Source: JAWLHU01 sp041690255 (GTDB lineage Bacteria > Bacillota > Sulfobacillia > Symbiobacteriales > Symbiobacteriaceae). From it: DNA of 64,000 nt. The notes under the pieces were generated by a model that searched no databases, was not told the DNA's origin, and was given only the letters and a program-made list of their open reading frames with translations. Each line of letters starts with the position of its first letter. Position 1 is the stretch's first letter. This document shows, one piece after another, positions 40,065-48,826 of the stretch. Made by a program: the position numbers and the translations under genes. The stretch lies in contig JAWLHU010000004.1 in the NCBI GenBank assembly GCA_041690255.1, forward strand, positions 124,001 to 188,000, read 5' to 3'.

Positions 40065-40885
40065 CCGTCGCTCTCCTCCTCATCCGTCATGGGTTGGAGC
40101 AGATCGGTCACCAACACCCGTCGGATGAGGATCTCACCGAAAAGCTCCTCCTGGACCGCGACCACCTTCCGCTGCCGGATCAACTCCAGCACCGCCAGGA
40201 AGGTGACGACCACCTCCAGCCTTGTCCCACCACGGGTAAAGAGATCCCGAAACCGAACCCCCTGTGGCTGCCGCGAGACGCGGAAGTTGATCTCCCGGAT
40301 CTTCTCCCGCAGGGGGATCTCCTCCCGCGGCACCTCGCGCCAGGTCCACTCTTCTTTCAGGACCTCCTGAAAAGCCTTGACCAGGTCGATCAGCGAGAGC
40401 CCCTCCAGCGGGCGCGGCCCGCTCGGCTCCTCTACGAAGAGCTGTCGCGTATGGACCTTGAACATCTCGTGCTCGCGGCCCTTAAGATCCTCCGCCACCT
40501 GCTTGAACTGACTGTATGTCACAAGCTGGCGAACCAGCTCCTCGCGCGGGTCGACGCCCTCCTCCTCGAGCTCCTCCTCCGCCACCTGCTTGGGCGGCTT
40601 CGGCAGGAGCATGCGAGACTTGATGCCCAACAACGTCGCCGCCATGACCAGGAACTCACTCGCCTGGTCAATATCACTCTCCACCAGCTCCTCGATCGCC
40701 AGCAGGTACTGCTCAGTGATCCGGGCAATGGGGATATCGTAGATATTCATTTCCTCGCGCCGGATCAGGTGAAGCAGGAGATCCAGTGGACCTTCGAAGT
40801 TCTCAAGCTTGACCACGTAGGCCTGTGCACCCGCTGCCTGCTCGGCTGCAGCCGCCTCCGGCCCCCTGCTCTCGTGCTCGGCCAT
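40061..40885 (-). CDS. scpA: Segregation and condensation protein A
   Basis: The 274-residue kleisin that bridges SMC heads. Conserved stretches are KLENFEGPLDLLLHLIRREEMNIYDIPI (split by families into shorter motifs), YLLAIEELVESDIDQASEFLVMAATLL, and the C-terminal winged helix (VVTFLAVLELIRQRKVVAVQ). GGGGGGCAGGGG precedes the ATG at 40885. First gene of the scpA-scpB-HAD operon. Confidence 0.96.
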   Translation of the reverse strand: MAEHESRGPEAAAAEQAAGAQAYVVKLENFEGPLDLLLHLIRREEMNIYDIPIARITEQYLLAIEELVESDIDQASEFLVMAATLLGIKSRMLLPKPPKQVAEEELEEEGVDPREELVRQLVTYSQFKQVAEDLKGREHEMFKVHTRQLFVEEPSGPRPLEGLSLIDLVKAFQEVLKEEWTWREVPREEIPLREKIREINFRVSRQPQGVRFRDLFTRGGTRLEVVVTFLAVLELIRQRKVVAVQEELFGEILIRRVLVTDLLQPMTDEEESDG

Positions 40886-40990
40886 CCCCTGCCCCCCTTT
40901 CTGCGCGAAGCGAGAAAAACACAGCCCTATCAGTTTCTTACATGGATGAGCGTTCCGTCAAGTAGTGCCCACCATTTGCAGGCCAATCCA

Positions 40991-41653
40991 CTAGAAAAGG
41001 GAGAGCACCCACATGGCCAGCGGGGCAGCAATGCCCATGGTCGCCGCCTGGAGCGCCTCGTAGATGGGCAGGAGAAACCGGTCGGCAATATTGGTCAGGA
41101 AGAGCAGAATGAGAATATATGGCCCGAACTGATACAGCTTGAAGACCAGTTCATTCGACCCGGCGGGCAGGAGGTACTTGGCCACCCGGAAGCCGTCCAG
41201 CGGGGGCAACGGAATCAGATTAAAGCCAACCAAAATGGTGTTGATCCAGGCGACCCGGTAGAGGGTCTCCGACAGGATTTGGTGCTGGAACCCCAGAACG
41301 CCCGCCTCCGCCATGAAGGTGAGGAAGAGAAAGAGCACCGCCAGGAGGAAGTTCATGGTCACCCCGGCCAGGGAGATGGCGATATCGCCCAGCACCCGCG
41401 GCTTGACCCGATCGAGGTTCACCTGAACCGGCTTCGCCCAGCCAAACCCACCGATCAGGAGGAGCAGCGTCCCCAACGGGTCCAGGTGGGCCATGGGGTT
41501 CAGTGTCACCCGGCCTTGACGGCGGGGAGTGTCGTCACCAAACCAGGTGGCGACCCAGGCATGGGCAAACTCGTGAAACGCAAACCCGATCACGACACCG
41601 GGAATCATCATGATGATCGTCTGCAGGTCGGGAAAGTTCAAGCGATCGTTCAC
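40991..41653 (-). CDS. Site-2 protease family protein (M50)
   Basis: A 220-residue intramembrane zinc protease of the small YwhC/Rip-like type. The zinc site HEFAH is in the first membrane segment (GFAFHEFAHAWVATWFGD), and the third ligand region is FNLIPLPPLDGFRV. Five or six membrane segments. The GTG at 41653 overlaps the previous stop by 4 bases. The SD AGAGGAGTGA covers it, and a TTG at 41641 has better spacing. The gene usually stands next to scpA, as here. Confidence 0.9.
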   Translation of the reverse strand: MNDRLNFPDLQTIIMMIPGVVIGFAFHEFAHAWVATWFGDDTPRRQGRVTLNPMAHLDPLGTLLLLIGGFGWAKPVQVNLDRVKPRVLGDIAISLAGVTMNFLLAVLFLFLTFMAEAGVLGFQHQILSETLYRVAWINTILVGFNLIPLPPLDGFRVAKYLLPAGSNELVFKLYQFGPYILILLFLTNIADRFLLPIYEALQAATMGIAAPLAMWVLSLF

Positions 41654-44271
41654 TCCTCTTCGGCGGCATAGCGAAGCGCCAGAGCCAGTTGAGACGCAGC
41701 GTCCGGGGCCTTGCCCTCCAGGCAGTCCGAGAGCACACGGGACAGGATCCGTCCGATGCGCGGTCCAGCCGGCACCCCGGCCCGACGCAGATCGGCCCCG
41801 TTGATCGCCAGCCTCACGTGCCGCCAGCGGTGCCAGTACTGTGAAACCCGCTCCCGCCCGCCCAGCAGGCAGAGCAGCAGTAGCCCCTCCGGCGACCAGT
41901 CACCGAGGACCCGGACCAGGTCGGCCGCGGTCCCCCGGGCCCCTGTGGTCACGTCCAGGGCCATCTGCCAGCAGGTCAGCACGTGCATGACCGGCTGCTT
42001 CTGCTCCCGCCTCAGTCGCAGCCGCTTCACCAGCGAGAGGGCGTCGGCCAGGGGCAGGTGGTAGAGCAGCAGCATCAGCTTCACCACCCAGGGCTGCGCC
42101 TGCGTGTAGAGCTCCGGCTCCAGTTCGGCCAGCCCTTCCACTTCGTCGACCAGGCGGATCCGTTCCTCATCCAGAACCGCTCCGGGCAGCAGATGCCCGT
42201 AGAGCCCGAGGTCGCTGAGGCTCCGCAGCGCCCCTCCACTGGCCTGCTCCTGCAGCAGGAGGACCAGTTCGTTGCGCAGCCGTTCCCGGCTGACCCGCTC
42301 CAGGTATCCGTCGCGAAGGGCCGAGCGCGCGCAGTTCTCCGTCTCCGGCTCCAGGCGGAAGCCATAGCGGTGTGCAAACCGAACCGCCCTCAGAATCCGT
42401 GTTGGATCTTCGACGAAACTCAGGGTGTGAAGGATACGAATATGCCCGTCGGCCAGGTCCTGGAGCCCCCCGAAGAAGTCGGTCAGACCGACCGGCCCCA
42501 GCGGCCCGAGCCGCATGGCCATGGCATTGATCGAGAAATCCCGCCGGTAGAGGTCCTCACGAAGGTCGGCGTGCTCCACCACCGGAAGGGCGGCGGCGTG
42601 CACGTAGAACTCCCGCCGGGCGGTGGCTACATCGATCCGGCTCGGCAGATCGGGATCATCGGACGATAGGTAGATGTGGGCCGTGCCGAAGCGAGGGACC
42701 TCGTTCACCCGCCCGTGCAGAGCGCCCGCGAGGGCGTGGGCGAAGGCGATCCCGTCGCCCTCGACCACAATGTCGAAGTCGAGGTTGGGCCGGCCCAGCA
42801 GCAGGTCCCGGACAAAGCCACCCACGGCATAGACGGCCACCCCCTGCTCGTCGGCCACCCGGCCTACGGTGCGAAGCAGCCCCCGGATGCCCGGGCTGGC
42901 CTGCTCCATAGCTTCCATGGCCATGGTGGCCCCTCGGTCCCGGGAGGCTTCGGTGGTGGCGTAAAGCGTCCGGTGCCAGCGGGGACCCGGGCCCCCATAG
43001 AGCAGCCCCAGCAGATCCGAACGGGTGATGATCCCCACCATGTTCCCCTGCTCGACCACCGGCACCCGCCCGATATCCTTCTCGACCATCAACTCCTGAA
43101 CTTCATCGAGCGGCATCTCCGGCGTGACCGTCACCACACGACTCTTCATGACCGCCTTGACAGGGGCGTGCTCCAGCCCGTGGTGGCGAGCCTTCTCCAC
43201 ATCGCGCAGCGAGACGATCCCCTGCAAATGGCCCGCCTCATCCACGACGGGGAGGCCGGTGTGCCCGTGCCGGAGCATCAGCCGCTCTGCCTCCCGGATC
43301 GGCTTCTGGGCAGTGATCGTCTTGACCGGGGTGGCCATGACGTCCCGGGCCATGAGCGGCCGCTCCACCTCCTGTTGCAGGACCGCCTCCAGCCGCTCCA
43401 CCGCCTCGGCCACAGTGGCACCCTTCACGACAGCCGACGCCGCTGACGGGTGGCCACCCCCGCCGAAGTGGCCCAGAATCCGGGCCGTCTCCACCCAGGG
43501 CACACCGGAGCGGCCTACCAGGTGGACCCGGTCGGCCATGCGGACAGCGACGAAGAGGGCCGGCGCCGGCTGGATATCCTGCAGCCGGTGAACGATCAGA
43601 GCGAGCCCTCCCACGTACTCATCAACCTCGGCCACCATCAGTCGGATGCGAGCCCCGCCCACCGTCAGCCAGCGGGAGCGGGTCTGCATCTGGTGCATGA
43701 GCGCCTGCTGAACCGGCGTCAACGTCACCTCCATAAAGCGGGAGGCGGCCTGTAGGCTGGCCCCGTTCGCCAGGAGGAAGGCGGCCGCCCGGGCATCCCG
43801 GTCGGTCGTGCCCAGCAGGCTGAGCGATCCCGTGTCGGAGTAAATGCCCACCAGCAGCGCCGTCGCCTGAAAAGGGGTGAGCACGGCCCCTGCCTCCTCG
43901 ATCAACTCTGCGATCAAGGTGCAGGTCGAACCAACCAGTGCCCTTACCTCAAGCGACCCCTGCAGGTCGTCAGGCTCCGCCGGATGATGATCATAGAGAT
44001 GAATCTCCAGCCCCTCAAGAATGGGCTGGAGCGAACCCAGGCGCGCCGGGTCGGCGGTATCCACCACAATGGCCCGCCGGACGCTCCGCAGGTCGATATC
44101 GCGCGCGGTGAGGACCCGCAGGTTGTACCGATGCAGCGAGATAAACTCCGCGGCCAGCGGATTCGGTGAGCCTGGCAGGACAATCTTGGCGTGCGGGTAG
44201 AGCACCTGGGCCCCCACCGCCGCACCGATCGCATCGAGATCCGTGTTGGTATGCGGAATGATTATCTGCAT
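41650..44271 (-). CDS. DHH phosphoesterase - CBS pair - tRNA nucleotidyltransferase fusion
   Basis: A protein of 873 residues in four parts. A DHH phosphoesterase domain comes first (PHTNTDLDAIG, VDTADP, YDHHP), with a DHHA1 domain (GHFGGGGHPSAASA). Two CBS domains follow (about 310-430). The last part is a class II nucleotidyltransferase with VGGFVRDLLLGRPNLDFDIVVEG and the RNA-binding helical domains (DPTRILRAVRFAHRYGF). Proteins of this design in Firmicutes and Aquificae act as tRNA nucleotidyltransferases (A- or CCA-adding); the role of the DHH part is unclear. The ATG at 44271 has GGGGAGT about 13 bases upstream. Divergent from the TPR gene. Confidence 0.9.
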   Translation of the reverse strand: MQIIIPHTNTDLDAIGAAVGAQVLYPHAKIVLPGSPNPLAAEFISLHRYNLRVLTARDIDLRSVRRAIVVDTADPARLGSLQPILEGLEIHLYDHHPAEPDDLQGSLEVRALVGSTCTLIAELIEEAGAVLTPFQATALLVGIYSDTGSLSLLGTTDRDARAAAFLLANGASLQAASRFMEVTLTPVQQALMHQMQTRSRWLTVGGARIRLMVAEVDEYVGGLALIVHRLQDIQPAPALFVAVRMADRVHLVGRSGVPWVETARILGHFGGGGHPSAASAVVKGATVAEAVERLEAVLQQEVERPLMARDVMATPVKTITAQKPIREAERLMLRHGHTGLPVVDEAGHLQGIVSLRDVEKARHHGLEHAPVKAVMKSRVVTVTPEMPLDEVQELMVEKDIGRVPVVEQGNMVGIITRSDLLGLLYGGPGPRWHRTLYATTEASRDRGATMAMEAMEQASPGIRGLLRTVGRVADEQGVAVYAVGGFVRDLLLGRPNLDFDIVVEGDGIAFAHALAGALHGRVNEVPRFGTAHIYLSSDDPDLPSRIDVATARREFYVHAAALPVVEHADLREDLYRRDFSINAMAMRLGPLGPVGLTDFFGGLQDLADGHIRILHTLSFVEDPTRILRAVRFAHRYGFRLEPETENCARSALRDGYLERVSRERLRNELVLLLQEQASGGALRSLSDLGLYGHLLPGAVLDEERIRLVDEVEGLAELEPELYTQAQPWVVKLMLLLYHLPLADALSLVKRLRLRREQKQPVMHVLTCWQMALDVTTGARGTAADLVRVLGDWSPEGLLLLCLLGGRERVSQYWHRWRHVRLAINGADLRRAGVPAGPRIGRILSRVLSDCLEGKAPDAASQLALALRYAAEEE

Positions 44272-44405
44272 GAACTGACAACGACTCCCCGTGTCGACCC
44301 CGCCCGTCAGCGACTGGGTGCGACATAGTAATGCATCCTCGACATGGTGCCCCTGACACCCTCCAACCTATTTTGCCATTCCCCTGCCAAACCCTCTTTC
44401 GGCGG

Positions 44406-44434
44406 TTGCGGCTAACCCAATATTTGGGTATAAT
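44406..44434 (+). promoter_or_regulatory. Promoter with a palindrome in its spacer
   Basis: TTGCGG (44406-44411), 17 bases, TATAAT (44429-44434). The spacer contains the palindrome ACCCAATATTTGGGT (44415-44429), a likely repressor site for the TPR gene or its divergent neighbour. Confidence 0.75.
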
Positions 44435-44466
44435 GGGGCCACGTTGCAGATGAAGGAGGGGTTGAG

Positions 44467-45399
44467 TTGGACCGATATGGTCACAACCTGCCAGATACGC
44501 CCGGTCTCGAGGAGTACGAGCGGCTCCTGCAACTCCTGGACCAGCGCCGGTTTGACGAGGTCCTGGTCCGTGGCCAGGTCCTCCTGGAACAGCCGGAGAC
44601 CGGCAGCTTCACCCGGGCCAAGACGCACAACATGCTCTGCTGGGTCTTCATTGAAGGAATCAAGCGTCCGACCCCGGAGGCGGTCCTGCATGGCGAGGAG
44701 GCTGTCCGCCTCGCCGAGCGGCTGGAAGAGCAAGGACTGCGTGTACAGTCACTTTGCAACCTGGCCAGTGCCTGCTACCAGATCGGTGACTTTGACCAGG
44801 CCGAGCAGTGCTACTTCCAGGTCATGCGCCTCCTGACCGAGCGGCCCTCGCTCCTCCCCTACGGGAAGGTACTGGCCCTCCAGGGCCTGGCCCAGATCGA
44901 CATGGTTCGGGGCGAGCATGCCGAAGCGGTGAAGAAGCTGAACGAAGCCGAGCAACTCTGTACCGACGACGAGAGTCGCTGCCTCCTGGCCGATGTTTAC
45001 CGCCGCCAGGCCATGGCCCTTCTCCGACTGGACCAGCCTCACAAGGCGGCGGAGCAGTTGGCCAAGGTCGACGAGGCCTCCCTCTCCAACGGGCTGCGTG
45101 GGCTCTGGTGGCGGACTCACCTGGGGATCACCAAGGCCCGGGTGGAGATCGCCATGGGTCGCTGGCCCACCGCCCGGACCGTCGCCACCAACACCATGGC
45201 CCTGGCCCGCGAACTGGGTGACATGCCCGTTCTGGCCGAGTGCGCCTGCCTGCTGGCCACCGTGGAGGCTGCTGAGGGACGAAAGGAGGTCCACAAGCGG
45301 GCCCGTGCTGCACTCACCTTCGCCATTCAGTCCGGCCGGCGCGACGTGGTGGACGATATCCGGGAGCGCATGAAGGACTACCTGACCACCGAGATCTAG
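44467..45399 (+). CDS. TPR repeat protein
   Basis: A 310-residue helical protein with at least four tetratricopeptide-like repeats (QSLCNLASACYQIGDFDQAEQCY; KVLALQGLAQIDMVRGEHAEAVKKL; ADVYRRQAMALLRLDQPHKAAEQL). There is no N-terminal helix-turn-helix, so it resembles only the repeat half of Rap- or regulator-type TPR proteins. AAGGAGGGG precedes the TTG at 44467. A strong promoter with an operator-like palindrome lies upstream. The stop overlaps the stop of the DMT transporter by 3 bases (convergent). Function unknown. Confidence 0.8.
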   Translation: MDRYGHNLPDTPGLEEYERLLQLLDQRRFDEVLVRGQVLLEQPETGSFTRAKTHNMLCWVFIEGIKRPTPEAVLHGEEAVRLAERLEEQGLRVQSLCNLASACYQIGDFDQAEQCYFQVMRLLTERPSLLPYGKVLALQGLAQIDMVRGEHAEAVKKLNEAEQLCTDDESRCLLADVYRRQAMALLRLDQPHKAAEQLAKVDEASLSNGLRGLWWRTHLGITKARVEIAMGRWPTARTVATNTMALARELGDMPVLAECACLLATVEAAEGRKEVHKRARAALTFAIQSGRRDVVDDIRERMKDYLTTEI

Positions 45400-46310
45400 C
45401 CCCTCCGGCGAAGCAGGTGGGGCCCGGCCTGTACCAGCAGGGTGCCGGCGGAGACGACGAGAATGGCCACCACCTTCTGTCCGGAGAGAGGCTCACCGAG
45501 CAAGAGCCAGGAGAGCAGGGCAATCTGTACCAGCATCGTGTTGTTCAGGGTGCTCGTCTCAAAGGGGGCGAGCACCTTCTGTGTGTGTGCCCAGAGCGGG
45601 AAGGTGACCGCCGTGTTCAGGACCGCAAGCAGGGCGAGCAGGCCGACCGTGACCCAGGTCAACTGCGGCACCCCTTCCACGACCAGGGCAACCACGGCCA
45701 TGGCCCCGGCTCCCGCAGCCATGGAGACCTCGGTCAAGGCCAGGGCCCCGATCGCCCCGGCCCGCATGTACTTACGGGTGTAGATTGTCACCAGGGCGTA
45801 GGCCACACCGGCTGTCAACACCGGTACCGTGCCCCAGCCCACGATCGAGCTGGTCAGTGGCCAGTAGAAGAGAAAGGCGCCGGCAAAGCCCATGAGGAGG
45901 CCGGTTGTCTGGATCATGCCCGGAACCTCGCGCAGCAGAATGGCGCTGAAGAGGATCACCTGGAGGGTGTTGTTCAGGCTCAGGGTCAGCGACACCTGCG
46001 TGGAGGGAAGCAGGTTCAGGCCCAAGGTGACACCGCCCTGTGCGACGGCATAGTTCAGGAGACCGATCCCGATCGCGGGCCAGAGCAACCCCTTGCCCCT
46101 GAACTCCCGGGACCAGGAGGGCCGGCCTGTCACCGTGCGGACAGCCAGCAGGACGAGGGTGGCCGCCCCGTAGCGCAGGGCGTTCAGCCAGAGAGGTCCC
46201 ACCCCTCCAGCCTCGAAGATCCATTTGGTGAAGATAAAGGACGTGGACCAGAGAAAGGTCACCAGCATCGCCTGGAGAGCAGCCTTACTTCGCTCCGAAA
46301 TCGCAGACAC
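45396..46310 (-). CDS. DMT (EamA) family transporter
   Basis: A 304-residue membrane protein with ten hydrophobic segments and two EamA halves (WSTSFIFTKWIFEAGGVGPLWLNALRY; the second half from about 155). Such proteins export amino acids, purine-related metabolites or other small molecules; the substrate is unknown. The GTG at 46310 is the only plausible early start, though its ribosome site (CCGGGG) is weak. Confidence 0.85.
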   Translation of the reverse strand: MSAISERSKAALQAMLVTFLWSTSFIFTKWIFEAGGVGPLWLNALRYGAATLVLLAVRTVTGRPSWSREFRGKGLLWPAIGIGLLNYAVAQGGVTLGLNLLPSTQVSLTLSLNNTLQVILFSAILLREVPGMIQTTGLLMGFAGAFLFYWPLTSSIVGWGTVPVLTAGVAYALVTIYTRKYMRAGAIGALALTEVSMAAGAGAMAVVALVVEGVPQLTWVTVGLLALLAVLNTAVTFPLWAHTQKVLAPFETSTLNNTMLVQIALLSWLLLGEPLSGQKVVAILVVSAGTLLVQAGPHLLRRRG

Positions 46311-46360
46311 CCCCGGGGAAGAATGTGATACCGAGTACCAACGAAGGGACGGATTGCTTC

Positions 46361-46942
46361 ATGTTTGTGGGAGGCATTCTGATTCGCCGGTTTGACGGCT
46401 TTCGCCGGCTCTGCCGGTACGCTGCGGAGGAGTTTCACCTCCCCCTGCACGTGCCCGAAGAGGACCTGATTCTCGCCAACCGGACGCTGGCGGCCCTTGG
46501 CGGTCCGCCCGCACCCAGCCAGGTTCAGGGCGGCTTTAAGGGAGATGGCCTCCCGCTGCTCCTCCTCTTCCTCCTGACCCAGGAGTACACCTGCCGAATC
46601 GGCCTGTCAGGCGATGCCGAACCGGTGCTGGCCCGCGTGAAGGCCCTGACCCACCTGCTCGGCCACGCTGTCTGGCCCACGGTCAGCGGCCGGACAGAAC
46701 CGCTTGGTTTCCAGGATGTCGTGAAGGAACTCGGGCCGTCGATCACGCAGCTAAGGCCTCTCTTCCAGTACGACAAGGAGGGCGAACCTACCTCCATGGA
46801 ACCGACCGGGGCAAAGTCGATCCTCCGGATCGGTGCCGATTCCTATCATCTGGCTGTCCTCCTTGGTGAGCAGGCCAAGCCCCTGCCCCTGGTCCAGCCC
46901 GGTGATTCCCTCCACCCCGCTGTCCTATTGATCAACTCCTAA
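46361..46942 (+). CDS. Hypothetical protein
   Basis: A 193-residue soluble protein starting MFVGGILIRRFDGFRRLCRY. It is rich in Leu and Pro and ends LVQPGDSLHPAVLLINS. I do not recognise it. AAGGGA lies about 11 bases before the ATG at 46361; a GTG at 46325 would leave only 14 bases to the divergent transporter gene. GGGAGG lies just inside the frame, so a later non-standard start cannot be excluded. Confidence 0.65.
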   Translation: MFVGGILIRRFDGFRRLCRYAAEEFHLPLHVPEEDLILANRTLAALGGPPAPSQVQGGFKGDGLPLLLLFLLTQEYTCRIGLSGDAEPVLARVKALTHLLGHAVWPTVSGRTEPLGFQDVVKELGPSITQLRPLFQYDKEGEPTSMEPTGAKSILRIGADSYHLAVLLGEQAKPLPLVQPGDSLHPAVLLINS

Positions 46943-46961
46943 GTTGTGACTGCCGCCGCCC

Positions 46962-46990
46962 TTGCGCCGATTCGCCGCATGCGCTATAAT
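46962..46990 (+). promoter_or_regulatory. Promoter of tRNA-Val
   Basis: TTGCGC (46962-46967), 17 bases, TATAAT (46985-46990), 12 bases before the mature tRNA. Confidence 0.75.
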
Positions 46991-47002
46991 GAGCCATGCA
47001 CT

Positions 47003-47077
47003 GGGCGGTTAGCTCAGCGGGAGAGCACTTGCTTCACACGCAAGGGGTCACTGGTTCGATCCCAGTACCGCCCACCA
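47003..47077 (+). tRNA. tRNA-Val (anticodon CAC)
   Basis: A cloverleaf with acceptor arms GGGCGGT and ACCGCCC, D arm GCTC/GAGC, anticodon stem CTTGC/GCAAG with loop TTCACAC (anticodon CAC, reading GTG), and T arm CTGG-TTCGATC-CCAG. The 3' CCA is encoded. GTG is a frequent Val codon in this G/C-rich genome. Confidence 0.95.
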
Positions 47078-47087
47078 GAGCGATTCA

Positions 47088-47120
47088 GACAGCGGCCCAG
47101 ACGGGGCCGCTGTCGCTATT
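47088..47120 (+). terminator. Terminator after tRNA-Val
   Basis: Arms GACAGCGGCCC (47088-47098) and GGGCCGCTGTC (47104-47114), perfect 11-bp stem, followed by GCTATTTCT. It stands between the tRNA and purE, so it may also attenuate purE. Confidence 0.75.
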
Positions 47121-47145
47121 TCTACGCATAGTGGAGGTCCAGAAC

Positions 47146-47634
47146 TTGGAGCAGAACAGACCGCTGGTTGGGATCATCATGGGCAGCCGCTCCGACCTGG
47201 AGACCATGCAGGAGGCTGCCAACGTCCTGAAGGACCTCGCCGTCCCGTTCGAAATGAAGATCGTCTCTGCTCACCGGACCCCAGATGCCATGTTCGCATA
47301 CGCCGAGCAGGCGGAGGGCCGGGGGCTCGAGGTGATCATCGCCGGGGCCGGCGGCGCAGCTCACCTGCCTGGCATGACAGCAGCCAAGACCCTTCTCCCC
47401 GTCATCGGTGTCCCGGTCATCGCCACGGCCCTCAACGGGCTGGACGCCCTGCTCTCCATCGTCCAGATGCCCGGTGGCATCCCCGTGGCCACGGTGGCGG
47501 TCGGGAAGCCCGGTGCCAAGAACGCGGGCATTCTCGCCGCGCAGATGCTGGGCAACAAGTACCCCGAGATCCGGTCCAATCTGGCTGCCTACCGCGCCAG
47601 GGCACGCCAGGCGGTTGAGGAGAGCCAGCTATGA
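47146..47634 (+). CDS. purE: N5-carboxyaminoimidazole ribonucleotide mutase
   Basis: Converts N5-CAIR to CAIR in purine synthesis, working after PurK. 162 residues with the class I PurE motifs GIIMGSRSDLETM, VSAHRTPDAMF, IAGAGGAAHLPGM and MPGGIPVATVAVG. The TTG at 47146 follows GGAGG by 8 bases; the longer frame from 46996 runs through the tRNA and is not real. It overlaps purK by 4 bases. Confidence 0.96.
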   Translation: MEQNRPLVGIIMGSRSDLETMQEAANVLKDLAVPFEMKIVSAHRTPDAMFAYAEQAEGRGLEVIIAGAGGAAHLPGMTAAKTLLPVIGVPVIATALNGLDALLSIVQMPGGIPVATVAVGKPGAKNAGILAAQMLGNKYPEIRSNLAAYRARARQAVEESQL

Positions 47635-48764
47635 TCGCCCCGGGCAGCGTGATCGGCATCGTGGGCGGTGGCCAACTGGCCCGCATGAGTAGTCTGGCCG
47701 CCCGGGCGATGGGCTACCGGGTGATCGTGGCCGACCCGGACCCCAACTGCCCCGCCGCTGCGGTGGCGGACGAGGTAGTCGTGGCCCCCTTACATGATCC
47801 GGAAGGCGTCGCTCCCCTCGCTGGCCGGGCGGACGTGATCACCTATGAGTTTGAGAATATCAATCCGGCCGTGCTGGAGCGCCTCGCCGCAGCCAAGCCC
47901 GTCTACCCGGGCGTCCATGTGCTCCGGGCAAGCCAGGACCGGATCCAGGAGAAGTCCTCGCTGGAAGCGGCAGGGGTTCCAGTCGCCCCGTGGAGCCCGG
48001 TGCACTCGGAGGCCGACTTCACGGCCGCCCTGGCCGAAATTGGAACCCCCTGCGTGCTGAAGACCGCCACCGAGGGGTACGATGGCAAGGGCCAGGTCGT
48101 GATCCGCTCCCAGGCCGATGCCCCCGCCGCCTATGCTAAACTCGCCGGACGTCCCCTGGTGCTGGAAGGCTTCGTCCCCTTCTCCTGCGAGGTCTCGGTG
48201 ATCGTCGCGCGCAACCTGCGCGGCGAGGTGGAGAGCTTCCCCGTGGCCGAGAATATTCACGAGCTGAACATCCTTGCCTACTCGATCGTCCCGGCTCGGA
48301 TCTCCCCCGAGACGGCCCAGGCCGCCCGGGATCTCGCCGTCCAGATCGCAGTCGAATTGGACCTGGTCGGCCTGATCGGCGTGGAGATGTTCGCCCTGCC
48401 CGACGGGCAACTGCTGGTGAACGAACTCGCCCCCCGGCCCCACAACTCCGGCCACTACACCCAAGATGCCTGCGTGACCTCCCAGTTTGAGCAGCATATC
48501 CGGGCGGTCTGCGACCTGCCGCTGGGGGCGGTCGACCTGCTCAGCCCGGTCTGCATGGCCAACCTGATGGGCGAGGACTACCCCCTCAACTTCGAGGCTG
48601 CGCTGGCTGACCGGCGGGTGAAGCTCCATCTCTATGGCAAGCGGGAGGCCCGACCCCACCGGAAGATGGGCCACCTCAACGCGCTGGCACCGAACGCCGA
48701 TGAAGCGCTGGAGCGGGCACGCCGGGCCAAGCAGAGCATCCAGGGATCGGGCCGCGTTCAATAA
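47631..48764 (+). CDS. purK: N5-carboxyaminoimidazole ribonucleotide synthase
   Basis: ATP-grasp enzyme that carboxylates AIR with bicarbonate and ATP, feeding PurE. 377 residues. It starts IGIVGGGQLARM; the ATP-grasp region includes LKTATEGYDGKGQVVI, FVPFSCEVSVI and VNELAPRPHNSGHYT. GAGGAGAG lies before the ATG, inside the end of purE. Confidence 0.96.
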   Translation: MIAPGSVIGIVGGGQLARMSSLAARAMGYRVIVADPDPNCPAAAVADEVVVAPLHDPEGVAPLAGRADVITYEFENINPAVLERLAAAKPVYPGVHVLRASQDRIQEKSSLEAAGVPVAPWSPVHSEADFTAALAEIGTPCVLKTATEGYDGKGQVVIRSQADAPAAYAKLAGRPLVLEGFVPFSCEVSVIVARNLRGEVESFPVAENIHELNILAYSIVPARISPETAQAARDLAVQIAVELDLVGLIGVEMFALPDGQLLVNELAPRPHNSGHYTQDACVTSQFEQHIRAVCDLPLGAVDLLSPVCMANLMGEDYPLNFEAALADRRVKLHLYGKREARPHRKMGHLNALAPNADEALERARRAKQSIQGSGRVQ

Positions 48765-48777
48765 GAACCGCCAGACG

Positions 48778-48820
48778 AAAAGCCCCCGAGTCCAAGGACT
48801 CGCGGGGCTTTCCCTTTTCC
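48778..48820. terminator. Bidirectional terminator between purK and the PhoX-like gene
   Basis: A hairpin of AAAAGCCCC and GGGGCTTT arms with an inner GAGTCC/GGACTC stem. T-runs lie on both strands (CCCTTTT on plus, TTTTCG on minus). Confidence 0.88.
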
Positions 48821-48826
48821 GACTCG

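Noticed and set aside
40016..41671. 551-codon plus-strand frame over scpA and the M50 gene
   Set aside because: Antisense to three recognised genes; codon pattern is only the mirror of theirs.
46996..47145. N-terminal extension of PurE through the tRNA
   Set aside because: The frame reads through tRNA-Val and its terminator; a TTG with a good ribosome site at 47146 gives the normal PurE length.
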